Shown piece by piece: positions 20,701 through 29,753 of a DNA stretch of 64,000 nucleotides. Under the pieces are notes generated by a model that searched no databases, was not told where the DNA came from, and was given only the letters and a program-made list of their open reading frames with translations. Source of the stretch: Streptomyces sp. NBC_00273 (lineage in GTDB: Bacteria; Actinomycetota; Actinomycetes; Streptomycetales; Streptomycetaceae); assembly GCF_036178145.1 (NCBI RefSeq), contig NZ_CP108067.1, forward strand, positions 3,844,001 through 3,908,000, read 5' to 3'. The first letter of the stretch is position 1, and each line of letters starts with the position of its first letter. A program made the position numbers and the translations under genes.

Positions 20701-21677
20701 GCCAGGACTCCCGCCGCGGCACCTTCGGCCAGCGCCACGCGGTCCTCATCGACCGGGAGACGGGCGAGGACTACACCCCGCTCCTCTACCTGTCGGAGGA
20801 CCAGGCCCGCTACAACGTCTACGACTCGCTGCTCTCCGAGTACGCGGCCATGGGCTTCGAGTACGGCTACTCGCTGGCCCGTCCGGACGCGCTGGTCCTG
20901 TGGGAGGCCCAGTTCGGTGACTTCGTCAACGGCGCGCAGACCGTCGTCGACGAGTTCATCTCCTCGGCCGAGCAGAAGTGGGGCCAGACCTCCGGCGTCA
21001 CGCTGCTCCTCCCGCACGGCTACGAGGGCCAGGGCCCGGACCACTCGTCCGCGCGTCCCGAGCGCTTCCTCCAGATGTGCGCCCAGGACAACATGACGGT
21101 GGCCATGCCCACCCTCCCCTCCAACTACTTCCACCTGCTGCGCTGGCAGGTCCACAACCCGCACCACAAGCCGCTCATCGTCTTCACCCCGAAGTCGATG
21201 CTGCGTCTGAAGGCTGCGGCGTCGAAGGCGGAGGAGTTCACGAACGGTTCGTTCCGTCCGGTCATCGGTGACAGCACCGTCGACCCGAACGCGGTCCGCA
21301 AGGTCGTCTTCTGCGCCGGCAAGGTCTACTACGACCTGGAGGCCGAGCGCGAGAAGCGCGGCATCACGGACACCGCGATCATCCGCATCGAGCGGCTGTA
21401 CCCGCTCGCCGGTGCGGAGCTCCAGGCGGAGATCGCGAAGTTCCCGAACGCGGCCAAGTACATCTGGGCGCAGGAGGAGCCGGCGAACCAGGGTGCGTGG
21501 CCGTTCATCGCGCTGAACCTGATCGACCACCTCGACCTGGCGGTCGGCGCGGACGTCCCGGCGGGCGAGCGCCTGCGGCGCATCTCGCGCCCGCACGGCT
21601 CGTCCCCGGCGGTGGGCTCCGCGAAGCGCCACCAGGCGGAGCAGCAGCTGCTGCTGAACGAGGTCTTCGAGGCGTAA
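17766..21677 (+). CDS. kgd: Multifunctional 2-oxoglutarate decarboxylase/dehydrogenase E1-E2o (Kgd/SucA)
   Basis: Actinobacterial fused enzyme of 1303 residues that decarboxylates 2-oxoglutarate with thiamine diphosphate and supplies E1 and E2-type activity to the 2-oxoglutarate dehydrogenase complex of the TCA cycle. A short N-terminal helix ([16 protein letters not shown]) precedes an Ala/Pro-rich linker (about 75-190) and an E2-like acyltransferase domain with the DHR motif near residue 396. The E1 part contains [11 protein letters not shown] near 621 and [10 protein letters not shown]...NNQVGFT near 720. No lipoyl domain is present, as expected. The GTG at 17766 gives the standard N-terminus. 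Confidence 0.97.
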   Translation: MSPQSPSNSSTTTEAAEGGKNPASGFGANEWLVDEIYQQYLQDPNSVDRAWWDFFADYKPGGAVAPVKSDGPQKPATTDGASAQAATTVTAAPQVTDAAATGAARAAAPAPTPGASTGSAGAAAAAPASAPVSAPAPAPATPSGAPAVTVTSQAPAAAPAAPAPSSVAPQKAAPATEAPEGPELVTLRGPAAAVAKNMNASLDVPTATSVRAVPVKLLFDNRIVINNHLKRARGGKISFTHLIGYAMVQAIKAMPAMNYSFAEKDGKPTLVKPEHINFGLAIDLVKPNGDRQLVVAGIKKAETLNFFEFWQAYEDIVRRARVGKLTMDDFTGVTVSLTNPGGLGTVHSVPRLMPGQSVIMGVGSMDYPAEFQGTSQDTLNKLGISKVMTLTSTYDHRVIQGAASGEFLRIVANLLLGEDGFYDAVFESLRIPYEPVRWNRDIDASHDDDVTKAARVFELIHSYRVRGHVMADTDPLEYKQRKHPDLDITEHGLTLWDLEREFAVGGFSGKSMMKLRDILGVLRDSYCRTTGVEFMHIQDPKQRRWIQDRIERPHTKPEREEQLRILRRLNAAEAFETFLQTKYVGQKRFSLEGGESVIPLLDAVIDSAAEARLEEVVIGMAHRGRLNVLANIVGKSYAQIFREFEGNLDPKSMHGSGDVKYHLGAEGTFTGLDGEQIKVSLVANPSHLEAVDPVLEGVARAKQDVINKGGTDFTVLPLALHGDAAFAGQGVVAETLNMSQLRGYRTGGTVHVVINNQVGFTAAPESSRSSMYATDVARMIEAPIFHVNGDDPEAVVRVARLAFEFRQAFNKDVVIDLICYRRRGHNESDNPAFTQPLMYDLIDKKRSVRKLYTESLIGRGDITLEEAEQALQDFQGQLEKVFAEVREAATQPAVAAPAAPAPAADFPVAVNTAISQDVVKRIAESQVTIPEGVTVHPRLLPQLQRRAAMIDEGTIDWGMGETLAFGSLLMEGTPVRLSGQDSRRGTFGQRHAVLIDRETGEDYTPLLYLSEDQARYNVYDSLLSEYAAMGFEYGYSLARPDALVLWEAQFGDFVNGAQTVVDEFISSAEQKWGQTSGVTLLLPHGYEGQGPDHSSARPERFLQMCAQDNMTVAMPTLPSNYFHLLRWQVHNPHHKPLIVFTPKSMLRLKAAASKAEEFTNGSFRPVIGDSTVDPNAVRKVVFCAGKVYYDLEAEREKRGITDTAIIRIERLYPLAGAELQAEIAKFPNAAKYIWAQEEPANQGAWPFIALNLIDHLDLAVGADVPAGERLRRISRPHGSSPAVGSAKRHQAEQQLLLNEVFEA

Positions 21678-21700
21678 CCCGCCCCGATCCCAGCAGTACC

Positions 21701-21733
21701 GAAGGCCCGGCCCCTCACGGGGGCCGGGCCTTC
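21701..21733 (+). terminator. kgd terminator
   Basis: A perfect 14-bp stem (21701-21714 with 21720-21733) lies 24 bp after the kgd stop, ending in a CTTCC stretch without a long T run, as is common in Streptomyces. Confidence 0.8.
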
Positions 21734-21918
21734 CGGCTGTCGTGGCCCCGGACGGCCGATGATCTTACCGATTCATGACGCCCCCCTCGTGGGACGCCCA
21801 CAACTCCCCTGCTGCCTCTAGCGTGTTCGTACATCACCGAGTGCAACCGGACGGCGCGAGCCGCACCCGATTACCGGTGGTCTCCGACGAACCCGAAATA
21901 TCATGAGAAAGCAGGACG

Positions 21919-22539
21919 ATGACGGTCGAGACGCTTCCCCTCTGCGCCTACCCGGAGTGCGCCAACCACCCCGAGGCGCCGACGCCCGGCAACCCCGAGC
22001 CCGCGTACTGCGCCCACCCGGACCACAACGCGCTGGGGGCGTTCCGCAGGTTCCGGGCCAAGCGGCAGCAGCGCAAGGACGAGAAGCGCCGGACGGCCGA
22101 GGCCAAGAAGGCGGGCAAGGGCGGATCCGGCGCCCGCGCGGACCTCGTGGCGCTCATCTCCCAGCTGTCCACGGACCTGCCGGGCTACATCGAGGAGCTC
22201 GCGATCATCACGGACTCGACCGCGGCCGAGGAGCGCATCCGGACGGTGACCGAGGCCGCGGCCCAGCGGGCCCTGGACGCCGAACGGCGCACCGCACTGG
22301 CGGAGGAGGCCGCGGACATGGCCATCGCCCAACTGGACGTGGCCAGGCACCGGTTCGAGGCTGAGACGGACGAGATCCGCAAGGAGTCCGCACGGCAAGT
22401 GGCCGACGTTCAGTTCGTGCGGGCCGAGTTGGAACGCTACCGCGAGCGGGTCGCCCAGCTGGAGGAGCGGCTCGACACGATGCGCGAGGAGGCGGACGCG
22501 GCCCGCCGGGAACGCGGCGAACTCGCACGGCAGCCGTGA
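21919..22539 (+). CDS. Hypothetical coiled-coil protein
   Basis: A 206-residue cytoplasmic protein of unknown function. The N-terminal 40 residues carry a Cys/His cluster ([11 protein letters not shown] and CAHPDHN) that may bind zinc. A basic stretch (about 43-70) follows, then a long predicted coiled coil rich in Ala, Glu and Arg (about 100-206). The layout resembles DNA-binding or scaffold coiled-coil proteins of the KfrA type, but that is only a resemblance. ATG follows GCAGGACG at suitable spacing. Confidence 0.65.
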   Translation: MTVETLPLCAYPECANHPEAPTPGNPEPAYCAHPDHNALGAFRRFRAKRQQRKDEKRRTAEAKKAGKGGSGARADLVALISQLSTDLPGYIEELAIITDSTAAEERIRTVTEAAAQRALDAERRTALAEEAADMAIAQLDVARHRFEAETDEIRKESARQVADVQFVRAELERYRERVAQLEERLDTMREEADAARRERGELARQP

Positions 22540-22754
22540 ACGCCGGGATCCGATCTCACCGTACGCAGTTCCACGTATGGCGATCTCAATTCTGCGGGCG
22601 GGGGCATCGCCCGACAACTCCGGCCGGACGGTCGGGGATTGCGACGCCATAAGGCCTCGTCCGAAATCGCGCGCACCCTTCTGGACCATTGACGGATCGA
22701 TGCGGCGATTCACCAAAGATGTTGCAGCACAGAATTACGACAACTGGAGGAAAC

Positions 22755-23129
22755 ATGTCTCGAACCATCAAGCGGAGCACCAAGTTGGCCACGGTAGCCG
22801 GGATGGTGACGGCCATCAGTGCGGGGTTGTTCGTGACCGCACCTGCGAGCCAGGCGGCACCGGTCGCAGCCTTCCGCCTCAGCAATTTCTCGGCGACCAT
22901 CGCGAACATCTGCGTCCACACGGACATCGCAACACAATGCTCCGGAAACATGGCGGCAGGAAAGAGCGAGGTGTGGAAGGTGGCCTACAAGGGGCCGCGC
23001 AAGTGGTACTGCACTTCGACCGCAAAGGGACTGACCGGCACCGCCAGCACCCCTTACTTCAGCCGCGATGACGTCAAGGAATGCGCGGAGGTCGGCAACA
23101 TATTCGGAGCCAGCATCCAGCTCAAGTAA
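22755..23129 (+). CDS. Small secreted cysteine-containing protein
   Basis: A 124-residue predicted secreted protein. The signal peptide (basic start, hydrophobic core AGMVTAISAGLFV, cleavage near ASQA-A at about residue 34) leads to a mature protein of about 90 residues with four cysteines. These probably form two disulfides (NICVHT, TQCSGN, WYCTST, KECAEV). The ATG is preceded by an excellent GGAGGAA site. No family recognised; it could be an inhibitor, toxin-like or signalling protein. A strong terminator follows. Confidence 0.7.
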   Translation: MSRTIKRSTKLATVAGMVTAISAGLFVTAPASQAAPVAAFRLSNFSATIANICVHTDIATQCSGNMAAGKSEVWKVAYKGPRKWYCTSTAKGLTGTASTPYFSRDDVKECAEVGNIFGASIQLK

Positions 23130-23155
23130 CGGGATCCCGGGCCTCCAACCCCTGA

Positions 23156-23188
23156 GGGTTGTTCCCGTCCACCGGACGGGAACAACCC
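23156..23188 (+). terminator. Terminator of the secreted-protein gene
   Basis: A perfect 15-bp stem (23156-23170 with 23174-23188) with a 3-nt loop, 26 bp after the stop codon. It ends only 21 bp before the HAD gene. Confidence 0.8.
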
Positions 23189-23209
23189 CGCCACCCGTAC
23201 GCTGGCGGA

Positions 23210-23851
23210 ATGATTCGGACCGTCGTTCTGGACATCGGTGAGACCCTCACCCGAGACGATCGCTACTGGGCGGCATGGGCGGACTGGCTCGGCGTGCCCC
23301 GGCACACCCTTTCCGCGCTGGTGGGAGCCGTGGTCGTGGACGGCCGGGACAATGCGGACGCGATCCGCCTCCTGCGCCCGGGCATCGACATCGCCGCCGA
23401 GTACGCCGCCCGCGAGGCCGCGGGACGCGGCGAACGGCTCGAAGAGAACGACCTCTACGAGGACGTCCGTCCGGCCCTGACAGCACTCCGGGCCACCGGG
23501 GTACGGGTGGTCGTCGCGGGCAACCAGAGCCCACGGGCCGGTGACCTGCTGCGCGCGCTGGACCTACCCGCGGACCTCGTCGTCACATCGGGCGAGTGGG
23601 GCGTTTCCAAGCCTGCGCGCGCCTTCTTCGACCAGGTGCTGGCGGTGTCCGGCAGCTCCGCCGACGAAACCCTGTACGTGGGCGACCACCCGGCCAACGA
23701 CATCCACCCGGCGAGAGCCGCAGGCCTGCGCACGGCCCACATCCGACGTGGCCCCTGGGGTCACTGGTGGGCAGACGCCCCAGAGGTCCGGGCCGCCGCA
23801 GACTGGTCGATCGACTCCCTCACCGAACTGCCGTACATCGTCCGCCAGTAG
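23210..23851 (+). CDS. HAD-superfamily hydrolase
   Basis: A 213-residue HAD protein. Motif I is VVLDIGETLT: the nucleophile Asp8 is present but the general-acid position is Gly10 instead of Asp, which questions classical phosphatase activity. Motif II is VVAGNQS, the motif III lysine is in GVSKPARAFFDQVL, and motif IV is YVGDHPANDI. A helical cap lies at about residues 20-85. The chosen ATG is just after a terminator, so the gene may have a short leader. Substrate unknown. Confidence 0.82.
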   Translation: MIRTVVLDIGETLTRDDRYWAAWADWLGVPRHTLSALVGAVVVDGRDNADAIRLLRPGIDIAAEYAAREAAGRGERLEENDLYEDVRPALTALRATGVRVVVAGNQSPRAGDLLRALDLPADLVVTSGEWGVSKPARAFFDQVLAVSGSSADETLYVGDHPANDIHPARAAGLRTAHIRRGPWGHWWADAPEVRAAADWSIDSLTELPYIVRQ

Positions 23852-23894
23852 GAACGGGTGCCCGTTCGCCGCTGCGGACGCTTGGTGCAAGGGA

Positions 23895-24563
23895 TCAGGA
23901 TCGGATGACTCGGCTGGTGAACCCGTCGCGCATGAGGGACTCGTACGCGTCGTACACGTCCTCCGGAACGTCCTGGGCAATGGCGAACCCGAGCTTCGGA
24001 TACTCGATCACCCGCTGGAGGTCACCCACGAGCATGTCCAGGACGAGCTTCTCGTCACCAATGCTCTTGAGGTAGTCGTCCAACTCAAGCGGCTCCGAGG
24101 CACAGAGGACCTCTACCTCGGGCCAAAGCTTGCGCGCAGTGGCGAAGGACCGCCTCTCCATATAGGGCTTGGAGACGAGCAGCACGGTCTTCGGCGTGAT
24201 GCCGTTCGCGGCCAGGAGGTCGCGCGTGAGGGCGATGTTCTGACCGGTGTTGGCGGCGTTCGGCTCGACGAAGATCGCGGAATCAGGCACCCCCAGTTCG
24301 AGGGCGTGCTCGCGAAAGTGGACGGCCTCCCCTCGTGGGAAACGAGCCCGGGTGGTGGGGCTGTTGCCTCCGGTGAACACGACTACCGGGAACAGCCCGG
24401 CCCGGTAGAGATCGGCAGAGGCCACGGCAACTCCGAGGTCGTGGCTACCCAGTCCGATCGCGACATCCACAGGCACCAGGTCGTGGCGCATCTGGTGGTA
24501 GTCCCAGATCAGCTCGGCCCGCCGCCACTGGTCCTCGGTGATCCTCTGCTGGATGTCCGTCAT
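23895..24563 (-). CDS. YdcF-like (DUF218) protein
   Basis: A 222-residue DUF218/YdcF-family protein, a Rossmann-like fold reported to bind nucleotides or SAM but of unknown activity. Family features are VAIGLGSHDL near the start, VVFTGGNSPTT, PNAANTGQNIALTRDLL and VLLVSKPYMERRS. Its ATG overlaps the stop of the upstream XRE gene (ATGA), so the two are translationally coupled. The XRE protein may regulate it or act with it. Confidence 0.8.
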   Translation of the reverse strand: MTDIQQRITEDQWRRAELIWDYHQMRHDLVPVDVAIGLGSHDLGVAVASADLYRAGLFPVVVFTGGNSPTTRARFPRGEAVHFREHALELGVPDSAIFVEPNAANTGQNIALTRDLLAANGITPKTVLLVSKPYMERRSFATARKLWPEVEVLCASEPLELDDYLKSIGDEKLVLDMLVGDLQRVIEYPKLGFAIAQDVPEDVYDAYESLMRDGFTSRVIRS

Positions 24564-25648
24564 ACGACCTTCTCCCTCATGGCCTTGATGCCCTCGATGC
24601 TGGCCAGCTGATGGCTGAGCCCGAACTGTCCGGCCAAGCCGGCGGCCTTGTCGAGGATGGCCAACCCATCATCGCGGGTGGCGGGATCGGACAGCAGGAT
24701 GTGACCGTAGGCGGTTTCCAGGCGGACCCGTTGCATGGGCGAGTCGGTGGTCGCGGTCCTTCGCGCAACGCCGATGAAGTGCAGGGCATTGGTGAGATCG
24801 CCGGCCCCGCGGTGAGCCAGTGCGAGTTTCTGGTGGGCGACCGACCAGTCCTCGGGTTCGGCAAGTTCCTCGAACTCCCGGGTCGCGGCGAGCATGACGC
24901 GGGAGGCATAGCTGTGGTTTCCGTCCTTGCTCAATGCCGTCCCCACCCACAGCCGGGCCCGGGCCCGGTCACGGTGGGACAACCGGTCATCGACCGCTAA
25001 CGACTCGTACCGCCGGGCTGCACTCTCCAACCTGCCCGACATCTCCGCGACCACCGCGAGGGACAGATCGATCTGGGCGACGCGGCGAGGGATGTCCAAC
25101 TGTCCGAAGAGGGACCTCGCCGACGCATAGGCCGGCTGGGCCGACAACGGGCCGAGCACAGAACCCTGGTCCCGCCGCAGATCCCCGAGCAGGGCGGTTG
25201 AGCGCGCGAAGAGATACAGGCCCCGTTCGTCCAGAGCAGTCGGCTGGAAACGTCCGAGCCATCGGCGGATCAGGCTGTCCACGAACCCGAAGTCTTGCCG
25301 GGAGAGGGCTACGGCGGCGCGGTCGAGATCGTCGGTCCACGACTCGTATTCCCAGGCCAACGACCCACGGGAGGCGCCCCGACCGACTCTGACAGCGGAC
25401 GGGACCCGATCGGCTTCGGACAGAAAGGTCTCGAAGCGGAGATGGGTGGCCGCGTCCGCGCGGGCCAGCGCGGTGTCCAAGATCGCCTGGGTGTCTTGGC
25501 GGGGCTCGGTCGCAGCAAGGAGCTTTTCCCACTTGGAGATCGTCCGGATGCCGACACCCAGATGACACGCAAACGATCGAACGCTCATCCGCAGGGCAAG
25601 TCGCAGGGCGCGCGCCTCCAGCCCCGTCCAACGTTGCACTGCCGCCAC
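24560..25648 (-). CDS. XRE-family regulator with TPR-like C-terminus
   Basis: A 362-residue regulator. An N-terminal XRE-type HTH covers about residues 8-45 (LRLALRMSVRSFACHLGVG followed by RTISKWEK). A long helical region with TPR-like repeats follows, as in actinobacterial XRE/TPR sensors. The GTG at 25648 is preceded by AGGGAG; longer upstream starts would add an unlikely Arg/Pro-rich extension. It forms an operon with the YdcF gene and is divergent from two small genes. Confidence 0.75.
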   Translation of the reverse strand: MAAVQRWTGLEARALRLALRMSVRSFACHLGVGIRTISKWEKLLAATEPRQDTQAILDTALARADAATHLRFETFLSEADRVPSAVRVGRGASRGSLAWEYESWTDDLDRAAVALSRQDFGFVDSLIRRWLGRFQPTALDERGLYLFARSTALLGDLRRDQGSVLGPLSAQPAYASARSLFGQLDIPRRVAQIDLSLAVVAEMSGRLESAARRYESLAVDDRLSHRDRARARLWVGTALSKDGNHSYASRVMLAATREFEELAEPEDWSVAHQKLALAHRGAGDLTNALHFIGVARRTATTDSPMQRVRLETAYGHILLSDPATRDDGLAILDKAAGLAGQFGLSHQLASIEGIKAMREKVV

Positions 25649-25802
25649 GCGCCGCTCCCTTCCTGCCGCAATCGAAGCACGGCCCGAACGTCCACGGGGG
25701 CACAAGTGCAACGGAAGTACAACGGGCGGACATTTCCGCATCTCCGGAAGACGTCCAGGCTGAACGGTGACCAGCCAACAGACCTTCTGGAAGGACCCGG
25801 CC

Positions 25803-25973
25803 ATGGAGCCCATGACGCCATGTCGAGCAGACACGTCGACTCTCGGCAGCCACGAAGCCCCGGCCGGCCCATGGCAAACCCAGTGGCCGGAGCCCAGCCA
25901 GGAGCTCCTCGACCGCGCTCGCGTCGGTTGGGAGCGTTTCGTCTCCTCCCTCCAGGAGCCGTCCGATGACTGA
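25803..25973 (+). CDS. Small hypothetical protein
   Basis: A 56-residue protein starting at an ATG preceded by GGAAGGA. The C-terminal half (WPEPSQELLDRARVGWERFV) is an amphipathic helix. It overlaps the next small gene by 8 bp, so the two are probably co-translated. A longer version from 25767 is possible. No family recognised. The position opposite an XRE-YdcF operon is typical of small partner genes in Streptomyces. Confidence 0.5.
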   Translation: MEPMTPCRADTSTLGSHEAPAGPWQTQWPEPSQELLDRARVGWERFVSSLQEPSDD

Positions 25974-26175
25974 ACGGTACGAATACGTCCCCCATCGCCT
26001 GCTGCGCCGCCGTGTACGAGATGTCGCCTCCGGCGCCGAAGGAATGCTGATGGCCGTGATCAACGAGAACGTGTCGGACTCCGACCACCCGCACTGGATG
26101 GAGCTGGCCTACATCCGAGCCACCTCGGGCCGTGAGTTCACCACAGCAGTCGCCAACGTCGAGCCGGCCGAATGA
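25966..26175 (+). CDS. Small hypothetical protein
   Basis: A 69-residue acidic protein overlapping the previous small gene by 8 bp. The ATG is preceded by CCAGGAG. The sequence (RYEYVPHRLLRRRVRDVASG, WMELAYIRATSGREFTTA) suggests a compact beta-rich domain. No known family. G/C content at third positions supports coding. Confidence 0.55.
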   Translation: MTERYEYVPHRLLRRRVRDVASGAEGMLMAVINENVSDSDHPHWMELAYIRATSGREFTTAVANVEPAE

Positions 26176-26666
26176 CCACCCCCACGAGGAGCACGTAGCG
26201 CTCTGTGCGACCTACGACCGGCCACGGACGGGCGCCGGACGCCGTGTCCGCCGAAGCGCGTAGCGATCTGACGCCTCCAGGCCGCCTGACAGACCGACAG
26301 GCCCGTCCGGCCACCGTGTGACGGGGCTTCGGCCGCCCCGACCCGGGGTCCGATGCAGACGGGACCCGCCTCCGGATCCGTCCCTTCGCGCACCCGGCCG
26401 GGTGCCTCCGACCGCCCCGCGCCTGAAGGCATCCCCCGGCCCGTTCCTTCGGGGGCTTCCCGGCAGTCTTCGTATCTCCGGGGCGGGACGGTCGGTCAAG
26501 GGTGGCCGCAGGCCATCGCGAAGCGACGCGACGACGAAGGAGGAGCGCCCTTGAGGGACCGGCCCGACACGGAAGGACGATGGGACTGACGGGAAACCCC
26601 CGTACCCATCCCCGATGCCGAACACGTGGCTCCCGCACACCGAAGCCCCCGCTCCACCACCCACCC
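26176..26666. other. Gene-free stretch
   Basis: About 490 bp between the small gene and the end of fxsT. I see no convincing gene, no strong inverted repeat and no RNA gene. Overlapping frames here give only Arg/Pro-rich translations. Confidence 0.5.
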
Positions 26667-29600
26667 CTACGGCTGCGGCTCGAAGTCCCAGTACGGCCTG
26701 GTCTGTTGCTTCGCCGAGATCGTGTGGACGTGTTGCGGGCCCAGGGTGCGGGTCAGGCCCTTGATGCCCGCGTCCTCGTGTTTCGCCGCCTCCTCGTACT
26801 CCCGTACCGACCGGAGGTCCGCGGCCAGGGCGATCTGGGCGCTCAGGGCCATCGGGTGGTCCGGGCCCAGGACCCGCTCGGCCGTGCGCAGCGTGTCCCG
26901 GCTCAGGTCCAGCGCGTCCTCCAGCCGCCCCGTGATGTTGCGGTGCCCGGTGGCGTTCAGCGCGCAGCCCAGCGTCCAGGGGTGCCGGTCGCCGAGCGCG
27001 CCCCGCATGCCCACCAGCGCCTGCTCCGCCAGCGAGAGGGCCGCCGCGCGCTCCCCCTGGGCGCGCAGCACGAGGCCGAGGTTGCCGACCGTGCCGATGC
27101 TGTACGGGTGGGCGAGGCCGAGCTGGGACTGGTAGCCGCGGACCACGTCCTCGGAGATCCGGCGGGCCTCGCCGATGTCCCCGTACTCCCTGAGGTAGGT
27201 GGCGTAGTCGGAGGCGACCATCAGGGTCCACGGGTAGTCGACGCCGAAGACGCGGGTGGCCCGCTCCCACACGGTCCGCAGCCGCAGGCCCGCGCCGGGG
27301 ATGTCCCCGGAGCGGCGCAGGCACATCCCGAGGTTGTGCTCGGCGCGCAGGGTCTGGGGGTGTTCTAGGCCCAGCACCTGCGTGTTGATCTTCACGCCCT
27401 GTTCCTGCCGGGTCTGGGCCTCGTGGTAGCGGCCCATCAGCCGCAGTCCCATGGCGCAGGCGATCCCGGAGGACAGGGTGGAGATGTGGTGGGTTCTGAG
27501 GACCCGTTCGCGGCGGCGCAGGGTGTCCAGGTCCAGGTCGTAGGCGTCCTGGTAGCGGCCGAGGAGGCGGTAGGTGGCGGCGAGGTTGTTCTGGGCGGCG
27601 AGGGTGGTGGAGTCGTCCTCGCCGAGCAGTTCGCGGTAGGTGGCCAGGCAGTGCTCGAAGATCTCGCGGGCCGGCTCGAAGCGGGCGATGCACAGCAGGA
27701 CCCCGCCGTACGAGCTGGTCGCGCGCAGGGTTTCCAGGTCGCGGTCGCCGCGTTCCTCGGTGAGCTCGGCGGCACGGGCGCGCGTGAGGGTCTCGGCGCG
27801 CCGGAACAGGCCGAGGTTGCGCAGGGCTCCGCCGTAGTGGTAGCTGAGTTCGCGGACCTTGGGGTGGTCCTCGCCGAGCAGGGCGCGCCAGATCAGGTCG
27901 GTCTCCTCGGAGAGCCGCAGGCACGTGCGGTACTCCCCGGCGAGGATCAGGTAGCGCAGGCAGTGCAGCAGGAAGTTCTGGATGCGCGGGTTGCTGCTGG
28001 TGAGCACCCCGGAGGTGGCCAGGTGCGGGATGAGTTCGGCGTACCGGGGCCACAGGCGGGAGTCGGAGGGCCGGCCCGGGTCGGCGGCGGCGAGGACCTG
28101 GCGCACGGCGCGTGCCAGCGGTTCGGCCTCGTCCTCGGAAAGGTCGTCGCGGACGATGCCGTGGACCATGCGGTGCAGCTGTACGGTCTCCAGCCCGCCG
28201 CCGCCCTCCTCCACGGCCAGGTCGGAGTACTCCAGCCGGACGACGGAGAACTGCACGAGTTTGTTGAGGGCGGCGTTCCACCGGATCTGGTCGTTGATCA
28301 GCCCGGCGAGCTGTTCGGGCACGTCGTCGGCGGGGAACTCGCGCAGCAGGCGCAGCGGCACCGGGCCGGGGGCGAAGAAGACGAACAGCCGGAGCAGGGC
28401 GAGGGCGTCGGGGAAGTTCTCCCGGACGTTGTTGAGCAGTATGGCGAGGGCGGTGGGGAAGGGCAGGGGGTAGTCCTCGGAGACCGTGACGGCCTCGCGG
28501 GAGTCCATCCGGTGCTGGAGCAGGACGAGGTAGTCGCCGACCGGCAGCGGGGAGTCGGCGAGCCAGCCGGCGGTCTGGTCGAGGGCGAGCGGGTAGTCCT
28601 CCAGGGCCTCGGCGAGCTGGTCGGCCTCGTCGGCGGTCAGGCGCAGGGCCCGGCGGCGGATGAAGGTGATCGACTCGGGGCGGGCGTACAGGGGGACTTC
28701 GACGAGGCTGGTGTGCCGGGCGGCCCACTCCCGGTTGCGCGAGGTGATGATGACGTCGCCCCCGCCGGAGGGCAGCAGGTCGATCAGGTCGTCGGGGTTG
28801 TCGCAGCCGTCGAAGACCATCAGCCAGCGGCCGTACGGGTTCCCGCGCCGCAGCGCTTCGAGGACGGCCCGGATCTGTTCGCCGTAGCTGCCCGCCCCGC
28901 GCGGCAGCCCGAGCGCGGGGGCCAGGTCGGCGAGGCGTTCGCGCAGGGTGGGCCGGTCCTCGGCGGGGACCCACCACACCACGTCGTACTCGGAGGCGAA
29001 GCGGTAGGCGTACTCGGTGGCGACCTGGGTCTTGCCGACGCCGGAGAGCCCGAGGAGGGTGACGGTGGACGCGCCGGGCGGGGCCTCGGTCAGCGCCTCG
29101 CGCAGGGTGCCGATGACGTCGTTGCGGCCGGTGAAGCGCGGGTTGCGGCGCGGGACGCGGCCCCAGATCTCCGGCGGGTCGTTGGGGAAGCGCGGCCCGC
29201 GGCGGCCGGTCTCGGTGCCGATCCGGTCGGTGGGCAGCTCCAGGCGCCGCAGCACGCGGTACTCGGCCTCGTACGCGTCCAGGCCCCACAGGTCGGTCTT
29301 CTCCAGCACGGCGACGGCGCTGGGCAGCGGGGCGTCGGTGAGGCAGACCGCCGCGAACCGGTCGGGATGCCGATCGGTGACGGCGCGCAGGGCGGTGTTC
29401 CACTGCTCGTCGGTGTGGGTGCCGGCGGAGAAGTAGCGCTCGCTGAGGACGAGGAGGACCCGGCTGCCGGACCGGGCCAGGTCATCGAGGGCCTGGTCGA
29501 TGCCGGGGCTGTTCTGCGGGTCCCAGCGCTGGAGGGCGACGCGGTGGCCGTGCTCCTCCAGGCGGTGCGCGATCCACACCGCCCAGGGGCGGTTGAATCC

Positions 29601-29690
29601 CGCGAAGCTGATGACGAATCGCTGCGGCTGGGGCGGCTGGGGCGGCTGCTGCGCCGCCGGTTCACGGTCCTGGCGACTACCGGTGGTCAT
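26667..29690 (-). CDS. fxsT: FxSxx-COOH system TIR/NB-ARC/TPR protein
   Basis: Multidomain protein of 1007 residues. A TIR-like domain lies at about residues 24-170 (FVISFAGFNRPWAVWIAHRL, VLLVLSERYFSAGTHTDEQW). The NB-ARC/STAND ATPase has P-loop LLGLSGVGKTQ near 212-222 and LMVFDGCDNPDDL as Walker B. Many tetratricopeptide repeats fill about 590-1000 (LGEDHPKVRELSYHYGGALR and similar). This architecture is that of the TPR protein of FxSxx RiPP loci and of STAND sensors in bacterial conflict systems. It is last in the operon, 63 nt after the HExxH gene. Whether the TIR part cleaves NAD or only scaffolds is unknown. Confidence 0.85.
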   Translation of the reverse strand: MTTGSRQDREPAAQQPPQPPQPQRFVISFAGFNRPWAVWIAHRLEEHGHRVALQRWDPQNSPGIDQALDDLARSGSRVLLVLSERYFSAGTHTDEQWNTALRAVTDRHPDRFAAVCLTDAPLPSAVAVLEKTDLWGLDAYEAEYRVLRRLELPTDRIGTETGRRGPRFPNDPPEIWGRVPRRNPRFTGRNDVIGTLREALTEAPPGASTVTLLGLSGVGKTQVATEYAYRFASEYDVVWWVPAEDRPTLRERLADLAPALGLPRGAGSYGEQIRAVLEALRRGNPYGRWLMVFDGCDNPDDLIDLLPSGGGDVIITSRNREWAARHTSLVEVPLYARPESITFIRRRALRLTADEADQLAEALEDYPLALDQTAGWLADSPLPVGDYLVLLQHRMDSREAVTVSEDYPLPFPTALAILLNNVRENFPDALALLRLFVFFAPGPVPLRLLREFPADDVPEQLAGLINDQIRWNAALNKLVQFSVVRLEYSDLAVEEGGGGLETVQLHRMVHGIVRDDLSEDEAEPLARAVRQVLAAADPGRPSDSRLWPRYAELIPHLATSGVLTSSNPRIQNFLLHCLRYLILAGEYRTCLRLSEETDLIWRALLGEDHPKVRELSYHYGGALRNLGLFRRAETLTRARAAELTEERGDRDLETLRATSSYGGVLLCIARFEPAREIFEHCLATYRELLGEDDSTTLAAQNNLAATYRLLGRYQDAYDLDLDTLRRRERVLRTHHISTLSSGIACAMGLRLMGRYHEAQTRQEQGVKINTQVLGLEHPQTLRAEHNLGMCLRRSGDIPGAGLRLRTVWERATRVFGVDYPWTLMVASDYATYLREYGDIGEARRISEDVVRGYQSQLGLAHPYSIGTVGNLGLVLRAQGERAAALSLAEQALVGMRGALGDRHPWTLGCALNATGHRNITGRLEDALDLSRDTLRTAERVLGPDHPMALSAQIALAADLRSVREYEEAAKHEDAGIKGLTRTLGPQHVHTISAKQQTRPYWDFEPQP

Positions 29691-29753
29691 CGGGCCGTCT
29701 CCCTGGAATCCGGGCGGTGGACGGGCTTGAAAGGTACCGCAGCGGACGGTCCG

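Noticed and set aside
18162..21632. Minus-strand open frame across kgd
   Set aside because: Antisense to a strongly coding, conserved gene; amino-acid composition is Val/Asp/Arg/Gly-rich shadow type.
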